Source of the DNA: GCA-002779465 sp964596535
GTDB lineage: Bacteria; Desulfobacterota; Desulfobacteria; Desulfobacterales; UBA2156
Direction of reading: 5' to 3'
Length of the DNA: 18,442 nucleotides
Assembly (NCBI GenBank): GCA_964596535.1
Contig: CAZQUR010000060.1
Coordinates: 1 to 18,442 of the forward strand
The position numbers and the translations under genes are program-made. Shown piece by piece: positions 8,443 through 15,567 of this stretch; position 1 is the stretch's first letter, and each line of letters starts with the position of its first letter. Under the pieces are notes generated by a model. The model saw only the letters and a list, made by a program, of their open reading frames with translations, searched no databases and had not been told where the DNA came from.

Positions 8443-9255
8443 ATGCCGGTCAAAGATTATATTCGGGAGCGCTTCTTTCCCCATCTATGGTGTCCGGGCT
8501 GCGGCCACGGCATCGTCATGAACGCCCTGATCCGCGCCATCGAGGCCCTGGGCCTGAGCAAGAACGAAATCGTCATGGTATCGGGTATCGGCTGCTCTTC
8601 CCGAATTTCCGGTTACCTCGATTTCCATACCCTTCATACCATCCACGGCCGGGCCCTGGCCTTTGCCACCGGTGTCAAGATGGGGCTTCCGGAGCTGAAC
8701 ATCATCGTCCCCATGGGAGACGGGGATGCACTGGCCATCGGCGGGAACCATTTCATCCATGCCGCCCGGCGGAACATCGAGATGACGGCCGTCATCATGA
8801 ACAACCGGATTTACGGCATGACCGGCGGGCAGTACAGTCCCTTGTCCGGGTACGGCACCCTGGCCACCACGGCGCCCTATACGAACATCGACCACGACTT
8901 CGACGTGGTGCAGCTCTCCACTGCCGCCGGCGCCACCTTCGTGGCCCGCACCACCACCTACCACGTGCAGCAGATGATCGATTGCATCAAAAAGGCCATC
9001 CTGCACGAAGGCTTTTCCGTGGTGGAGGTCCTGTCCCAATGCCCCACCTATTTCGGGAGAAAGAACAAAATGGGGAGCGCGGCGGACATGATGGCCTTTT
9101 ACAGGGATCATACCACGCCCATCGGTTCAAAAAAGAAAAAGGAAAACCCGGATCTGATCGAACGGGGTATTTTCGTCCAGAAGGAATTACCGGAATATTG
9201 CCGGGCGTATGACGAGATCATTGAACGGGCCAGGGGGAAAGACAAAAAGGGTTAA
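8443..9255 (+). CDS. korB: 2-oxoglutarate:ferredoxin oxidoreductase subunit beta
   Basis: A 270-residue beta subunit carrying the thiamine-pyrophosphate site. LWCPGCGHG (Cys17, Cys20) is the diagnostic N-terminal motif. The TPP/Mg signature runs from Gly92-Asp-Gly-Asp95 to Asn120-Asn121, followed by RIYGMTGGQYSP. SGIGCSSRISGY (about 48-58) supplies a conserved cysteine. The length is typical of KorB-type subunits, shorter than porB fusions. The GDGDALAIG form and the TGGQ segment are typical of 2-oxoglutarate enzymes, although substrate assignment within this family is not certain from motifs alone. A purine-rich stretch (GGGGAAGGGGG) at the end of korA supplies the ribosome binding site, and korC follows after a 3-bp gap. 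Confidence 0.95.
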   Translation: MPVKDYIRERFFPHLWCPGCGHGIVMNALIRAIEALGLSKNEIVMVSGIGCSSRISGYLDFHTLHTIHGRALAFATGVKMGLPELNIIVPMGDGDALAIGGNHFIHAARRNIEMTAVIMNNRIYGMTGGQYSPLSGYGTLATTAPYTNIDHDFDVVQLSTAAGATFVARTTTYHVQQMIDCIKKAILHEGFSVVEVLSQCPTYFGRKNKMGSAADMMAFYRDHTTPIGSKKKKENPDLIERGIFVQKELPEYCRAYDEIIERARGKDKKG

Positions 9256-9258
9256 ACC

Positions 9259-9804
9259 ATGAATCGATGCAGGATGGTGTTTTCCGGTTCCGGGGGCCAG
9301 GGCGTCATCACGGCGGCCATCATTCTGGCCGAGGCCGCGGTGCTCCACGAGGGACTCATGGCCGTCCAGTCCCAGTCTTACGGACCGGAGGCCCGGGGGG
9401 GGGCCACGCGCACCGATGTCATCATCTGGGACAGCCAGATTCATTTTCCCAAAGCCAATGAACCGAATGTGCTCGTCTGCCTGACCCAGGAGGCCTACAA
9501 CAAATTTTACACCATCATCCGTCCCGGCGGGCTCCTCATCACCGATTCCCGATTCGTCCGGATCGAGCGCAAAGTGGACGCCCGGCAGGTGGAGTTGCCC
9601 ATGTACGAAAAGGTGATGGAAACCATCAAAAGGCCCATCGTTTTGAACATCTGCATGCTGGGGGCGGTGGTGGCGCTCACAGAGGTGGTCCAGCCCGAAT
9701 CCGTTTTAAAGGTGCTCAAGGACCGGATCCCGGCCGGGTTTTTGGACATCAACGCCCAGGCGCTGGAACTCGGGATGGCCCTGAGCCGGGAAGGCCGAGC
9801 CTGA
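9259..9804 (+). CDS. korC: 2-oxoglutarate:ferredoxin oxidoreductase subunit gamma
   Basis: A 181-residue gamma subunit (POR/KOR gamma domain). It starts with VFSGSGGQGVITAA (about 7-20), a glycine-rich loop typical of the family, followed by QSQSYGPEARGGATRTDVI (about 48-66), which is strongly conserved in gamma subunits that contribute to coenzyme A binding. The domain stands alone here, completing the four-subunit KorDABC enzyme. The ATG lies three bases after the korB stop, with AAAGGG upstream. The next gene, hemW, begins 22 bp after its stop, so the operon probably continues. Confidence 0.95.
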   Translation: MNRCRMVFSGSGGQGVITAAIILAEAAVLHEGLMAVQSQSYGPEARGGATRTDVIIWDSQIHFPKANEPNVLVCLTQEAYNKFYTIIRPGGLLITDSRFVRIERKVDARQVELPMYEKVMETIKRPIVLNICMLGAVVALTEVVQPESVLKVLKDRIPAGFLDINAQALELGMALSREGRA

Positions 9805-9826
9805 TTCCGGCGGTCAAGGGCGCACC

Positions 9827-11032
9827 GTGTCTCCCGGACCGGTAGCAAAAGACGGTTTGATTCCTGCCGCAAAAAAGACCGCCGGGCTTTACATCCACGT
9901 TCCGTTCTGCCTTTCAAAATGCCCCTACTGCGATTTTTACTCCGTCACGGATTTGAAACAAAAAGACGCCGTTCTGGCTGCCTTTCTATCGGAAATGGAG
10001 ACGGTGTCGGTGGACTGGGCCGATGCGTCCTTTGACACCCTCTACTTCGGGGGCGGAACCCCCTCCTTGCTTTCCCCTTTTCAAGTCGAAAAGCTCCTGA
10101 AAACGGCCGGAAACCGGTTCCGGTTTCAAAAAGATACCGAAGTGACCCTGGAGGCCAATCCCGGTACCGTGGATCGGGTTCGCCTTGAAGGGTATAAGAC
10201 GGCCGGGGTCAACCGGATCGTCATCGGTGTCCAATCCTTTTTTCTGAAAAACCTGGCCTTTCTCGGGCGGATCCATACGGACACCGAGGCCGAAAGGGCC
10301 GTGGAGGCGGCGCACAGGGCCGGATTCGACAATATCGGCATCGATCTCATCTTCGGTCTTCCCGGACAAACAAAAGGACAATGGCTTGCCGATTTGAAAA
10401 AGGCCGTGCGTATGGATCCCGCGCACCTGTCGTGCTACCTCCTTTCCTATGCCCCCGGGACGATGTTTTTTGTCCGCCGACAGGCGGGCACCCTCACCCC
10501 CTTGCCCCAAGAACGCCGGGCGGCATTGTTTCTGACCGCATCCCAATTCCTGGAGGCACACGGCTACGGGCATTACGAAGTCTCCAATTACGCCCGGACG
10601 CTCCCGGGGCGTCCGGGCGCCCTGCGGTCCCGGCACAACCAAAAATACTGGAACTTTTCTCCCTATGCGGGCTTGGGCCCCGGCGCCCACTCCTTTCGGG
10701 AAAACCGGCGATGGTGGAACGTGAAGTCCATCGATGTCTATACGGAAAAAATCGCTTCGGGAAAACACCCCGTGGGCGGAGGGGAACGGCTTTCGGTCAG
10801 CCAGCAGCAGATGGAGACCGTTTACCTGGGACTGAGAAAGCGGGAGGGCATCGACGTCAGGGATTTTGACCGCCGATTCGGTGTCTCCTTTTACGATTGT
10901 CTTTCAGGGACGGCGGCGCAGATGGGACAGGAAGGATGGGTAATCTTTTCTTCCGGCCGTTTTTGCCTTACCCCCCGCGGAATGCCCCATCTGGACGATA
11001 TCGCGGAGGCTATTGTAGCGCGTCTTTCCTGA
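9827..11032 (+). CDS. hemW: Radical SAM protein HemW (heme chaperone, coproporphyrinogen oxidase-like)
   Basis: A 401-residue radical SAM protein. The cluster motif is CLSKCPYC (Cys28, Cys32, Cys35) inside GLYIHVPFCLSKCPYCDF. YFGGGTPSLL, the SAM-contacting EANPGT, and the HemW-diagnostic HNQKYW (HNxxYW) followed by GLGPGAHSF are all present. HNxxYW separates HemW from true coproporphyrinogen III dehydrogenase HemN; HemW is regarded as a heme-inserting chaperone. A C-terminal HemN-type domain (about 310-401) completes it. A short insertion (TLPGRPGAL) precedes HNQKYW relative to E. coli HemW. The start is GTG 9827, preceded by CAAGGG with six-base spacing. Its place right behind korC suggests cotranscription. 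It converges with the DUF2333 gene, with 36 bp between. Confidence 0.93.
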   Translation: MSPGPVAKDGLIPAAKKTAGLYIHVPFCLSKCPYCDFYSVTDLKQKDAVLAAFLSEMETVSVDWADASFDTLYFGGGTPSLLSPFQVEKLLKTAGNRFRFQKDTEVTLEANPGTVDRVRLEGYKTAGVNRIVIGVQSFFLKNLAFLGRIHTDTEAERAVEAAHRAGFDNIGIDLIFGLPGQTKGQWLADLKKAVRMDPAHLSCYLLSYAPGTMFFVRRQAGTLTPLPQERRAALFLTASQFLEAHGYGHYEVSNYARTLPGRPGALRSRHNQKYWNFSPYAGLGPGAHSFRENRRWWNVKSIDVYTEKIASGKHPVGGGERLSVSQQQMETVYLGLRKREGIDVRDFDRRFGVSFYDCLSGTAAQMGQEGWVIFSSGRFCLTPRGMPHLDDIAEAIVARLS

Positions 11033-11046
11033 GGCCGGAGACGGCC
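11033..11046 (+). terminator. Weak GC hairpin after hemW
   Basis: GGCCG, GAGA, CGGCC forms a 5-bp stem with a four-base loop directly after the hemW stop. No T-run follows, so it is at best a weak or factor-assisted terminator between the convergent hemW and DUF2333 genes. Confidence 0.2.
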
Positions 11047-11068
11047 GTCGCCGAACCCCTTTGGATGT

Positions 11069-12250
11069 TTAAGTGGAAAGGGCTTTGATCAACACGCCGA
11101 CATAAAACCGGGCATGGCTGATGGGGGCGGCCATGTTGGCCCGATGGTTGGCGAAAAAGCCGCTCAAATCGCTGTTGAAGATGATCCAGGGATCCAGTTG
11201 GGTGGCCAGCTCCAGGGAATGGATGGCATGATGCAGGTCATCGGTTCCCCTCCGGGATTCCACGAGGACGTCGAAATCCACGGCCACGGCCTCCATGAGG
11301 GTGAGCATGGCGCTGGCCACCCCCTTGGCATAGTAAAAGTAGTCGTCGGCGGCGAAAAAGCTGACGGATGTCCCGTCTTTTTCCTTTTGTTTCACGAGGT
11401 TTTCATCGCAGCTGCCCAAGAGGTCTTCGTATACGCTCAGAAGGGGGATGAGGTTGTCGGCCCGGGTATAAAAGGCGGCCTGCCGTTTTTCGAGCTTGTT
11501 GAAATAATTCTTAAGTTCTTTCAGTCCGTCCCGGTACTTGGACTCCGCCGAGGGGAACCAGTATTTATCGGCCTTGATCATGAACCAGTTCATGGCGTTT
11601 TCCAGGTTCCGGTCAAAGGCCTCCGTACTTCCGGTACGGGAGATCCGTTCGGTGAGAATGACGGCGCTGCGCCGGGTCACTTCAAGGGCGCCCAGTTGAA
11701 ACTGGTTCACGTTGTCGGTGAACTGGATGAGATCATTAGGGCGCCACCCCCAGAACCGCTCGTTCAATTCATGGTTCAACGGCTGGATGAGGGCGTCCAC
11801 GAAGGCCATCCCCCTGACCGGAAACTGCACCCGGGGGTGGGGTTCGGCGTCATGGGATTCCGGGGCGGCATGGCCGGTTTCCGCGGATTCGGCGGCGGGC
11901 TTTTGAATGGTTTTTTCAGCGGCCGGCGCCGGTGCCTGGGTGGGGGTGTCCTTGGCGCCGGATACGACATGGGGGGTTTCCCCGACCGGCGCCGTTGGAT
12001 GCACCGGTTCTTTTTCCTCTTTTTCGGATGACACCGCCGGGGCGGTTTCATCCTTTTGGGGTATAAGCGAATCGTGTGTTTCGGATGAAGCCGGGGCGGT
12101 ATGGGAGACCGGCGTCTTTTCGGTGGATTTCAAATCGGAAAAATACGCCATGACCGTGCCGATGACCCAGAGGGCGGCCACGGTGGCAAGGATGCCCAGG
12201 ACCATGCGTTTGGCGACGAATCGTTTGAAGGCTTTTTTCTCTGCTTCCAT
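11069..12250 (-). CDS. DUF2333 family membrane-anchored protein
   Basis: A 393-residue protein of unknown function. One transmembrane helix lies at about residues 16-37, after a basic N-terminus (KKAFKRFVAKR), so the bulk probably faces the periplasm. Residues about 40-140 form a long Pro/Ala/Glu/Thr-rich low-complexity linker. The C-terminal region (about 141-393) matches my memory of DUF2333: WGWRPNDLIQF, QLGALEVTRRSA, ERISRTGSTEAFD, YWFPSAESKYRDGL and FYTRADNL. DUF2333 proteins occur in Pseudomonas and Desulfobacterota without a known activity. I prefer ATG 12250, preceded by AAGGAG ten bases upstream, over the in-frame ATG at 12277, which has no good site and would place AAGGAG inside the gene. 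It lies downstream of selB, separated by a palindromic repeat, and its cotranscription with selB is uncertain. Confidence 0.75.
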   Translation of the reverse strand: MEAEKKAFKRFVAKRMVLGILATVAALWVIGTVMAYFSDLKSTEKTPVSHTAPASSETHDSLIPQKDETAPAVSSEKEEKEPVHPTAPVGETPHVVSGAKDTPTQAPAPAAEKTIQKPAAESAETGHAAPESHDAEPHPRVQFPVRGMAFVDALIQPLNHELNERFWGWRPNDLIQFTDNVNQFQLGALEVTRRSAVILTERISRTGSTEAFDRNLENAMNWFMIKADKYWFPSAESKYRDGLKELKNYFNKLEKRQAAFYTRADNLIPLLSVYEDLLGSCDENLVKQKEKDGTSVSFFAADDYFYYAKGVASAMLTLMEAVAVDFDVLVESRRGTDDLHHAIHSLELATQLDPWIIFNSDLSGFFANHRANMAAPISHARFYVGVLIKALST

Positions 12251-12297
12251 TGCGGGTTCACTCCTTGGGGTATCCATGGCGTTTTAGCTTCTTTCTT

Positions 12298-12423
12298 GAT
12301 GGCTTCGTAAAAAGTCCATCTGCGGCGTTGCGCTGCATTCTTCGTCATTGCGGCGTATCTGTAAGTACGCCTCACTCCTCAGAATTTGCGCGCCTTGCAT
12401 CTGGAGCTTTTTACTTTGCCATC
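12298..12423. repeat. 126-bp imperfect palindromic intergenic repeat
   Basis: The outer arms are near-complementary: GATGGCTTCGTAAAAAGTCC begins at 12298 and the matching CTTTTTACTTTGCCATC ends at 12423. The centre has a second dyad, GGCGTA (12352-12357) and TACGCC (12366-12371). I recall near-identical elements in many Desulfobacterota intergenic regions, where the right arm usually reads CTTTTTACGAAGCCATC; here it has drifted. There is no coding capacity and no direct target duplication that I can see. It lies between the selB stop and the DUF2333 start and could affect transcript ends or stability. It may be a non-autonomous, MITE- or REP-like element. Confidence 0.75.
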
Positions 12424-12450
12424 CCAAATTCGACTTTTAAGAGTTCATCT

Positions 12451-14373
12451 TTATTGTTTGTCGGGTTTGAACCGGAGCTTGCGGGCATCCCCGACCCTGA
12501 GGGTGATATTTTTGGCATCGAAATATTCCAAAAGGGGAATCACGAATTTTCTCGATGCACCGGTCATTTCTTTGAATTGGGGAGTCGTCATCTCTTCGTG
12601 GTCCTGAAAAAAGGCCTTCAAGCGACCGATCAGACTGTCGATGGCCCGGGTTCCGAAGAACAGGTTTTCCTTTACTTTAACCAGGCGGCCTTCGTCAACC
12701 AGAACCGAGAGGATTTCCCCGGCCGTTTTTGGATCCAGGTCCAACGCCTTGCACAGCTCGCTGAAATAGGGGGGCATGAATTCGGCGCGCTCGTAGGCGG
12801 CGAGGATCCGCTCCCGGATCGCCTGCTGATCCTCCTTAAGGGCCACGGCGTGGGAGGCCATCCGGAGCGCTTGTTCTTCCTGGACAATCTGTTTTTGCGC
12901 CGCCATTTCACTGACGGCCAGATGAAACACCTTGGGATGAATCGTCTTCGGAAATTTGGAACGGAGTTCCTCTTTGGGCATCCCGGTTCGTAAGGGGAAC
13001 CGCCGGTGGTATCGTTTCAGGTATTCCGTGATTTCGGTTTTGAACCGTTCGAAACTGTCGGCGTGTAAAAAGATGCGGCTGTCCTTGTCCACCAGAAGGA
13101 TTCGTCTCTCCGATAAAAACGGTTGGAGGATCTGCTGGAGGGCTTTTTCCGTGACATTGACCATGAGGAGCAAGTCCTGGAACCCGATGCCGGCAAAGCC
13201 GGATTCCCGGATATGGTGCAAAGCCACGGCGTCGGGTGGGTCTTCGGCGATCCGGTGGAGAAAAGAAAGGGTGTCGGACTTGAAGCGCTTGTGCTTTTTG
13301 GGGATGGGATTGAGAATGCTTCCCCCGCCGATGGTGCGGATGGGCGAATAACTCCTGAGAACGCAGCGGTCCCCCTTGACGGCGATGATGGGCTTTTCCA
13401 GGCGGATCTGCGTCAGCGCCGTTTCTCCGGGAGAAAGCTCTTCCCGATCCAGAAGGATCACGTTCCCGATCACTTCACTGGTGCCGGCGTGAAAACGGAC
13501 CCGGGTGCGGTCTTTCATGGGTTTTGGATTGCTTTTGAGGAGGCGCAGTTTCACGTCTACCATGTAGGTGGGTTTCAAGGTGCCCGGCCGGGCCATGACC
13601 TCGCCGCGTTCAATGGCGGATTTTTCCAGGCCCTGGAGATTGATGGCCGTGCGCATGCCGGCTTCGGCGGCGGTGACACTGTCGTTGTGCACCTGGATAC
13701 CCCGCACTTTAGAGGAAATGCCGGAAGGATAAAGGGTGACGGTTTCTCCCACTTCCACGCGCCCGGAAGAGAGCGTCCCGGTGATCACCGTCCCGAAGCC
13801 CTTCATGGAAAAAACCCGGTCGATGGGAAGGCGCAGAATCGATGACGGCGGCCGGTCCGGGATGACGGCACACAACGCGGCGACGACCTCCCGCAATTCG
13901 GGTAAGCCTTGCCCCGTGACGGCGGAGACGGGGAGGACCGGGGCGTCTTCCAGGAAGGTGTCCCGGGTGAACGCACGGATGTCCTCCTGGACCAGTTCCA
14001 GCCATTCTTCGTCCACCAGGTCCACTTTGGTCAGGGCGACCAGGCCGTGTTGCACATCGAGGAGGGTGCAGATTTCCATATGTTCCGCGGTCTGGGGCAT
14101 GACCCCTTCGTCTGCGGCGATGACCAGGATCACCATATCGATTCCGGTGGCGCCGGCCACCATATTTTTCACGAAGCGCTCATGCCCCGGGACATCCACA
14201 ATGCCGACGGGATGGCCTCCGGGAAATTCCAGGAAGGCAAACCCCAGTTCGATGGTAATCCCCCGCAGCTTTTCTTCCTTGAGCCGGTCCGTGTCGATAC
14301 CGGTCAATGCCTTGATGAGACTCGTTTTTCCGTGATCGATATGTCCGGCGGTGCCCAGGATGATCCGTTTCAA
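12451..14373 (-). CDS. selB: Selenocysteine-specific translation elongation factor SelB
   Basis: A 640-residue GTPase that delivers Sec-tRNA(Sec) to the ribosome at UGA codons marked by a SECIS hairpin. The G-domain motifs are G1 GHIDHGKT (10-17), switch region RGITIELGFA (38-47), G3 DVPGHERF (60-67) and G4 TKVD (115-118). Two beta-barrel domains follow (RVFSMKGFGTVITGTL, and the stretch with ERGEVMARPG), then C-terminal winged-helix domains (about 370-640) that read the SECIS RNA. The length is close to E. coli SelB (614). The start is a TTG at 14373: no ATG or GTG lies in frame upstream, and SelB proteins begin just before this GTAGHIDHGK motif; GGAAGGGG sits about 11 bases upstream, which suggests modest initiation. 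selA, selC, selD and a selenoprotein gene are not visible here. A 57-codon ORF lies 54 bp upstream on the same strand. Confidence 0.95.
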   Translation of the reverse strand: MKRIILGTAGHIDHGKTSLIKALTGIDTDRLKEEKLRGITIELGFAFLEFPGGHPVGIVDVPGHERFVKNMVAGATGIDMVILVIAADEGVMPQTAEHMEICTLLDVQHGLVALTKVDLVDEEWLELVQEDIRAFTRDTFLEDAPVLPVSAVTGQGLPELREVVAALCAVIPDRPPSSILRLPIDRVFSMKGFGTVITGTLSSGRVEVGETVTLYPSGISSKVRGIQVHNDSVTAAEAGMRTAINLQGLEKSAIERGEVMARPGTLKPTYMVDVKLRLLKSNPKPMKDRTRVRFHAGTSEVIGNVILLDREELSPGETALTQIRLEKPIIAVKGDRCVLRSYSPIRTIGGGSILNPIPKKHKRFKSDTLSFLHRIAEDPPDAVALHHIRESGFAGIGFQDLLLMVNVTEKALQQILQPFLSERRILLVDKDSRIFLHADSFERFKTEITEYLKRYHRRFPLRTGMPKEELRSKFPKTIHPKVFHLAVSEMAAQKQIVQEEQALRMASHAVALKEDQQAIRERILAAYERAEFMPPYFSELCKALDLDPKTAGEILSVLVDEGRLVKVKENLFFGTRAIDSLIGRLKAFFQDHEEMTTPQFKEMTGASRKFVIPLLEYFDAKNITLRVGDARKLRFKPDKQ

Positions 14374-14427
14374 GGCGCTTAAAACCCCTTCCTTTCGTGT
14401 TCGAAAATCCCTTGAACGCCCCTTTGA

Positions 14428-14601
14428 TCAGGGCTTCTTCCGGTAGCGAAAGTATTCCGCCACGTAAGCCATCATCACCATCAAAACGGCCAAAAAGCCC
14501 ACCCGGACGGCGTCGATTTGTCCGAAAAACATCTTGGCGATGAATACGGAAAGCACCAGGCCCAGCACGGCGCGAAGGATAAATATCTGGAGGCGGCTCA
14601 T
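14428..14601 (-). CDS. Small two-helix membrane protein, 57 residues
   Basis: A short ORF not assigned to any family I know. It starts MSRLQIFILRAVLGLVLSVF and ends YFRYRKKP. Two hydrophobic helices are predicted (about residues 5-25 and 32-48), joined by a short loop with GQIDAVR, and the C-terminus is basic, so both ends are probably cytoplasmic. Support for translation: AAAGGAG with five-base spacing before the ATG, a plausible promoter upstream, and codon choice like the neighbours. It lies 54 bp before selB on the same strand and is probably cotranscribed. I have a vague memory of similar small proteins in Desulfobacterota, but I cannot confirm this. Function unknown. Confidence 0.65.
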   Translation of the reverse strand: MSRLQIFILRAVLGLVLSVFIAKMFFGQIDAVRVGFLAVLMVMMAYVAEYFRYRKKP

Positions 14602-14631
14602 GAAAACTCCTTTCCTGAAACCAATAAGTCT

Positions 14632-14660
14632 TTCTTACAGGATGCACCGGGAAGGGTCAA
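14632..14660 (-). promoter_or_regulatory. Candidate promoter for the small membrane ORF and selB
   Basis: On the minus strand TTGACC (14655-14660) is followed after 17 bases by TAAGAA (14632-14637). The -35 matches five of six and the -10 three of six. Transcription would start near 14625, about 24 bases before the ATG at 14601. Confidence 0.4.
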
Positions 14661-14710
14661 TACTCCGTTGCCGCCCCATCCTGCGGCCCGGAAGGATTGT
14701 GAAAATATCC

Positions 14711-14739
14711 TTGAATCGCGACACGTTTTGATCTATAGA
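14711..14739 (+). promoter_or_regulatory. Sigma-70-type promoter for mtnP-apt
   Basis: TTGAAT (14711-14716), a 17-base spacer and TATAGA (14734-14739) make a good promoter. Transcription would start near 14746, about 64 bases upstream of the mtnP ATG. It is back to back with the candidate selB-side promoter about 50 bp away. Confidence 0.6.
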
Positions 14740-14809
14740 AAAACGCTCGGGTCGGCATCCCTGAAAAACCACGCAGGGTCGCGTTGCACCGGGGAAAGGA
14801 TACGGATTC

Positions 14810-15556
14810 ATGGTGAAAATCGGCATTATCGGCGGGTCGGGCCTGGACGATCCCAAAATCTTTTCCGATGCTAAGGAAATAAATACCGACACCCCTTACG
14901 GCCCGCCGTCTTCACCGCTCACCCTGGGTACGATCGGGGGGAAAGCCATGGTGCTCCTTTCCCGCCACGGGAAAAAACACGAGCACAGTCCATCCCGGGT
15001 CAATTTCAGGGCCAACATTTTTGCCCTGAAGGAACAGGGCGCCACCCATATCCTGGCCACCACGGCGTGTGGCAGTTTGAAGGCCCACATCGGTCGGGGG
15101 GATTTCGTCATCCTCGACCAGTTCATCGATTTCACCCGCTTGCGGAAAAACACCTTTTTTGAATTCTTTGAAAACGGGGCCGAACATACCGCCATGGCGG
15201 ATCCCTTTGACGACAAGTTGCGCAGGATATTGATCGCGTCCGCCGGCGACCTGGGGCTTAAGACCCACGGCCAAGGGACCGTGGTTACCATCGAAGGGCC
15301 CCGGTTTTCCACCCGGGCCGAATCCCGGATGTTCCAGTCCTGGGGAGGCGACGTGGTCAACATGTCGACGGCCACCGAGGCCGCCCTGGCCAATGAAGCC
15401 AAAATTCCCTATGCCGTGGTGGCCATGTCCACGGACTATGATTGCTGGAAAGAAGACGAACCCCCCGTCACCTGGGAAGAAATTTTAACCGTGTTCCAGC
15501 AAAACGCCGAGAACGTGACCCGACTTCTCGTGCATGCCGTCCAAAAGATCGAATGA
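14810..15556 (+). CDS. mtnP: S-methyl-5'-thioadenosine phosphorylase
   Basis: A 248-residue trimeric-type nucleoside phosphorylase. It cleaves 5'-methylthioadenosine with phosphate to adenine and 5-methylthioribose-1-phosphate. Motifs: N-terminal IGIIGGSGL with the phosphate loop, SRHG (51-54), the NFRANIFAL stretch (65-73), ATTACGSL (83-90) and EGPRFSTRAESRMF. The base-recognition segment is TDYDCW, with Asp209 and Asp211 matching the two aspartates that select 6-aminopurines in human MTAP; inosine-specific homologues carry Asn instead. This argues for MTA rather than methylthioinosine. The usual T-x-x-P-E turn reads MSTATEA. The next gene, apt, begins 11 bp after the stop and uses the adenine produced, so the pair is a functional operon. 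ATG start; GGAAAGGA lies about 10 bases upstream. Confidence 0.93.
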   Translation: MVKIGIIGGSGLDDPKIFSDAKEINTDTPYGPPSSPLTLGTIGGKAMVLLSRHGKKHEHSPSRVNFRANIFALKEQGATHILATTACGSLKAHIGRGDFVILDQFIDFTRLRKNTFFEFFENGAEHTAMADPFDDKLRRILIASAGDLGLKTHGQGTVVTIEGPRFSTRAESRMFQSWGGDVVNMSTATEAALANEAKIPYAVVAMSTDYDCWKEDEPPVTWEEILTVFQQNAENVTRLLVHAVQKIE

Positions 15557-15567
15557 GGGATGGAAAA

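Noticed and set aside
7101..8453. 450-residue open frame antisense to korD and korA
   Set aside because: Same artefact of codon bias: the translation is low-complexity and His/Gly/Pro-rich, while the sense strand encodes complete KorD and KorA.
11114..12031. 305-residue open frame antisense to the DUF2333 gene
   Set aside because: Gly/Val/His-rich shadow; the opposite strand has a transmembrane helix plus recognisable family motifs.
12250..12993. 247-residue open frame on the + strand across the palindromic repeat and the selB 3' end
   Set aside because: It reads through a non-coding repeat and antisense to selB; composition is not protein-like and no motif is seen.
14602..14809. Possible riboswitch or tRNA in the selB/mtnP intergenic region
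   Set aside because: I looked for a SAM-type aptamer and for selC-like arms; neither is visible. The region is explained by two divergent promoters.
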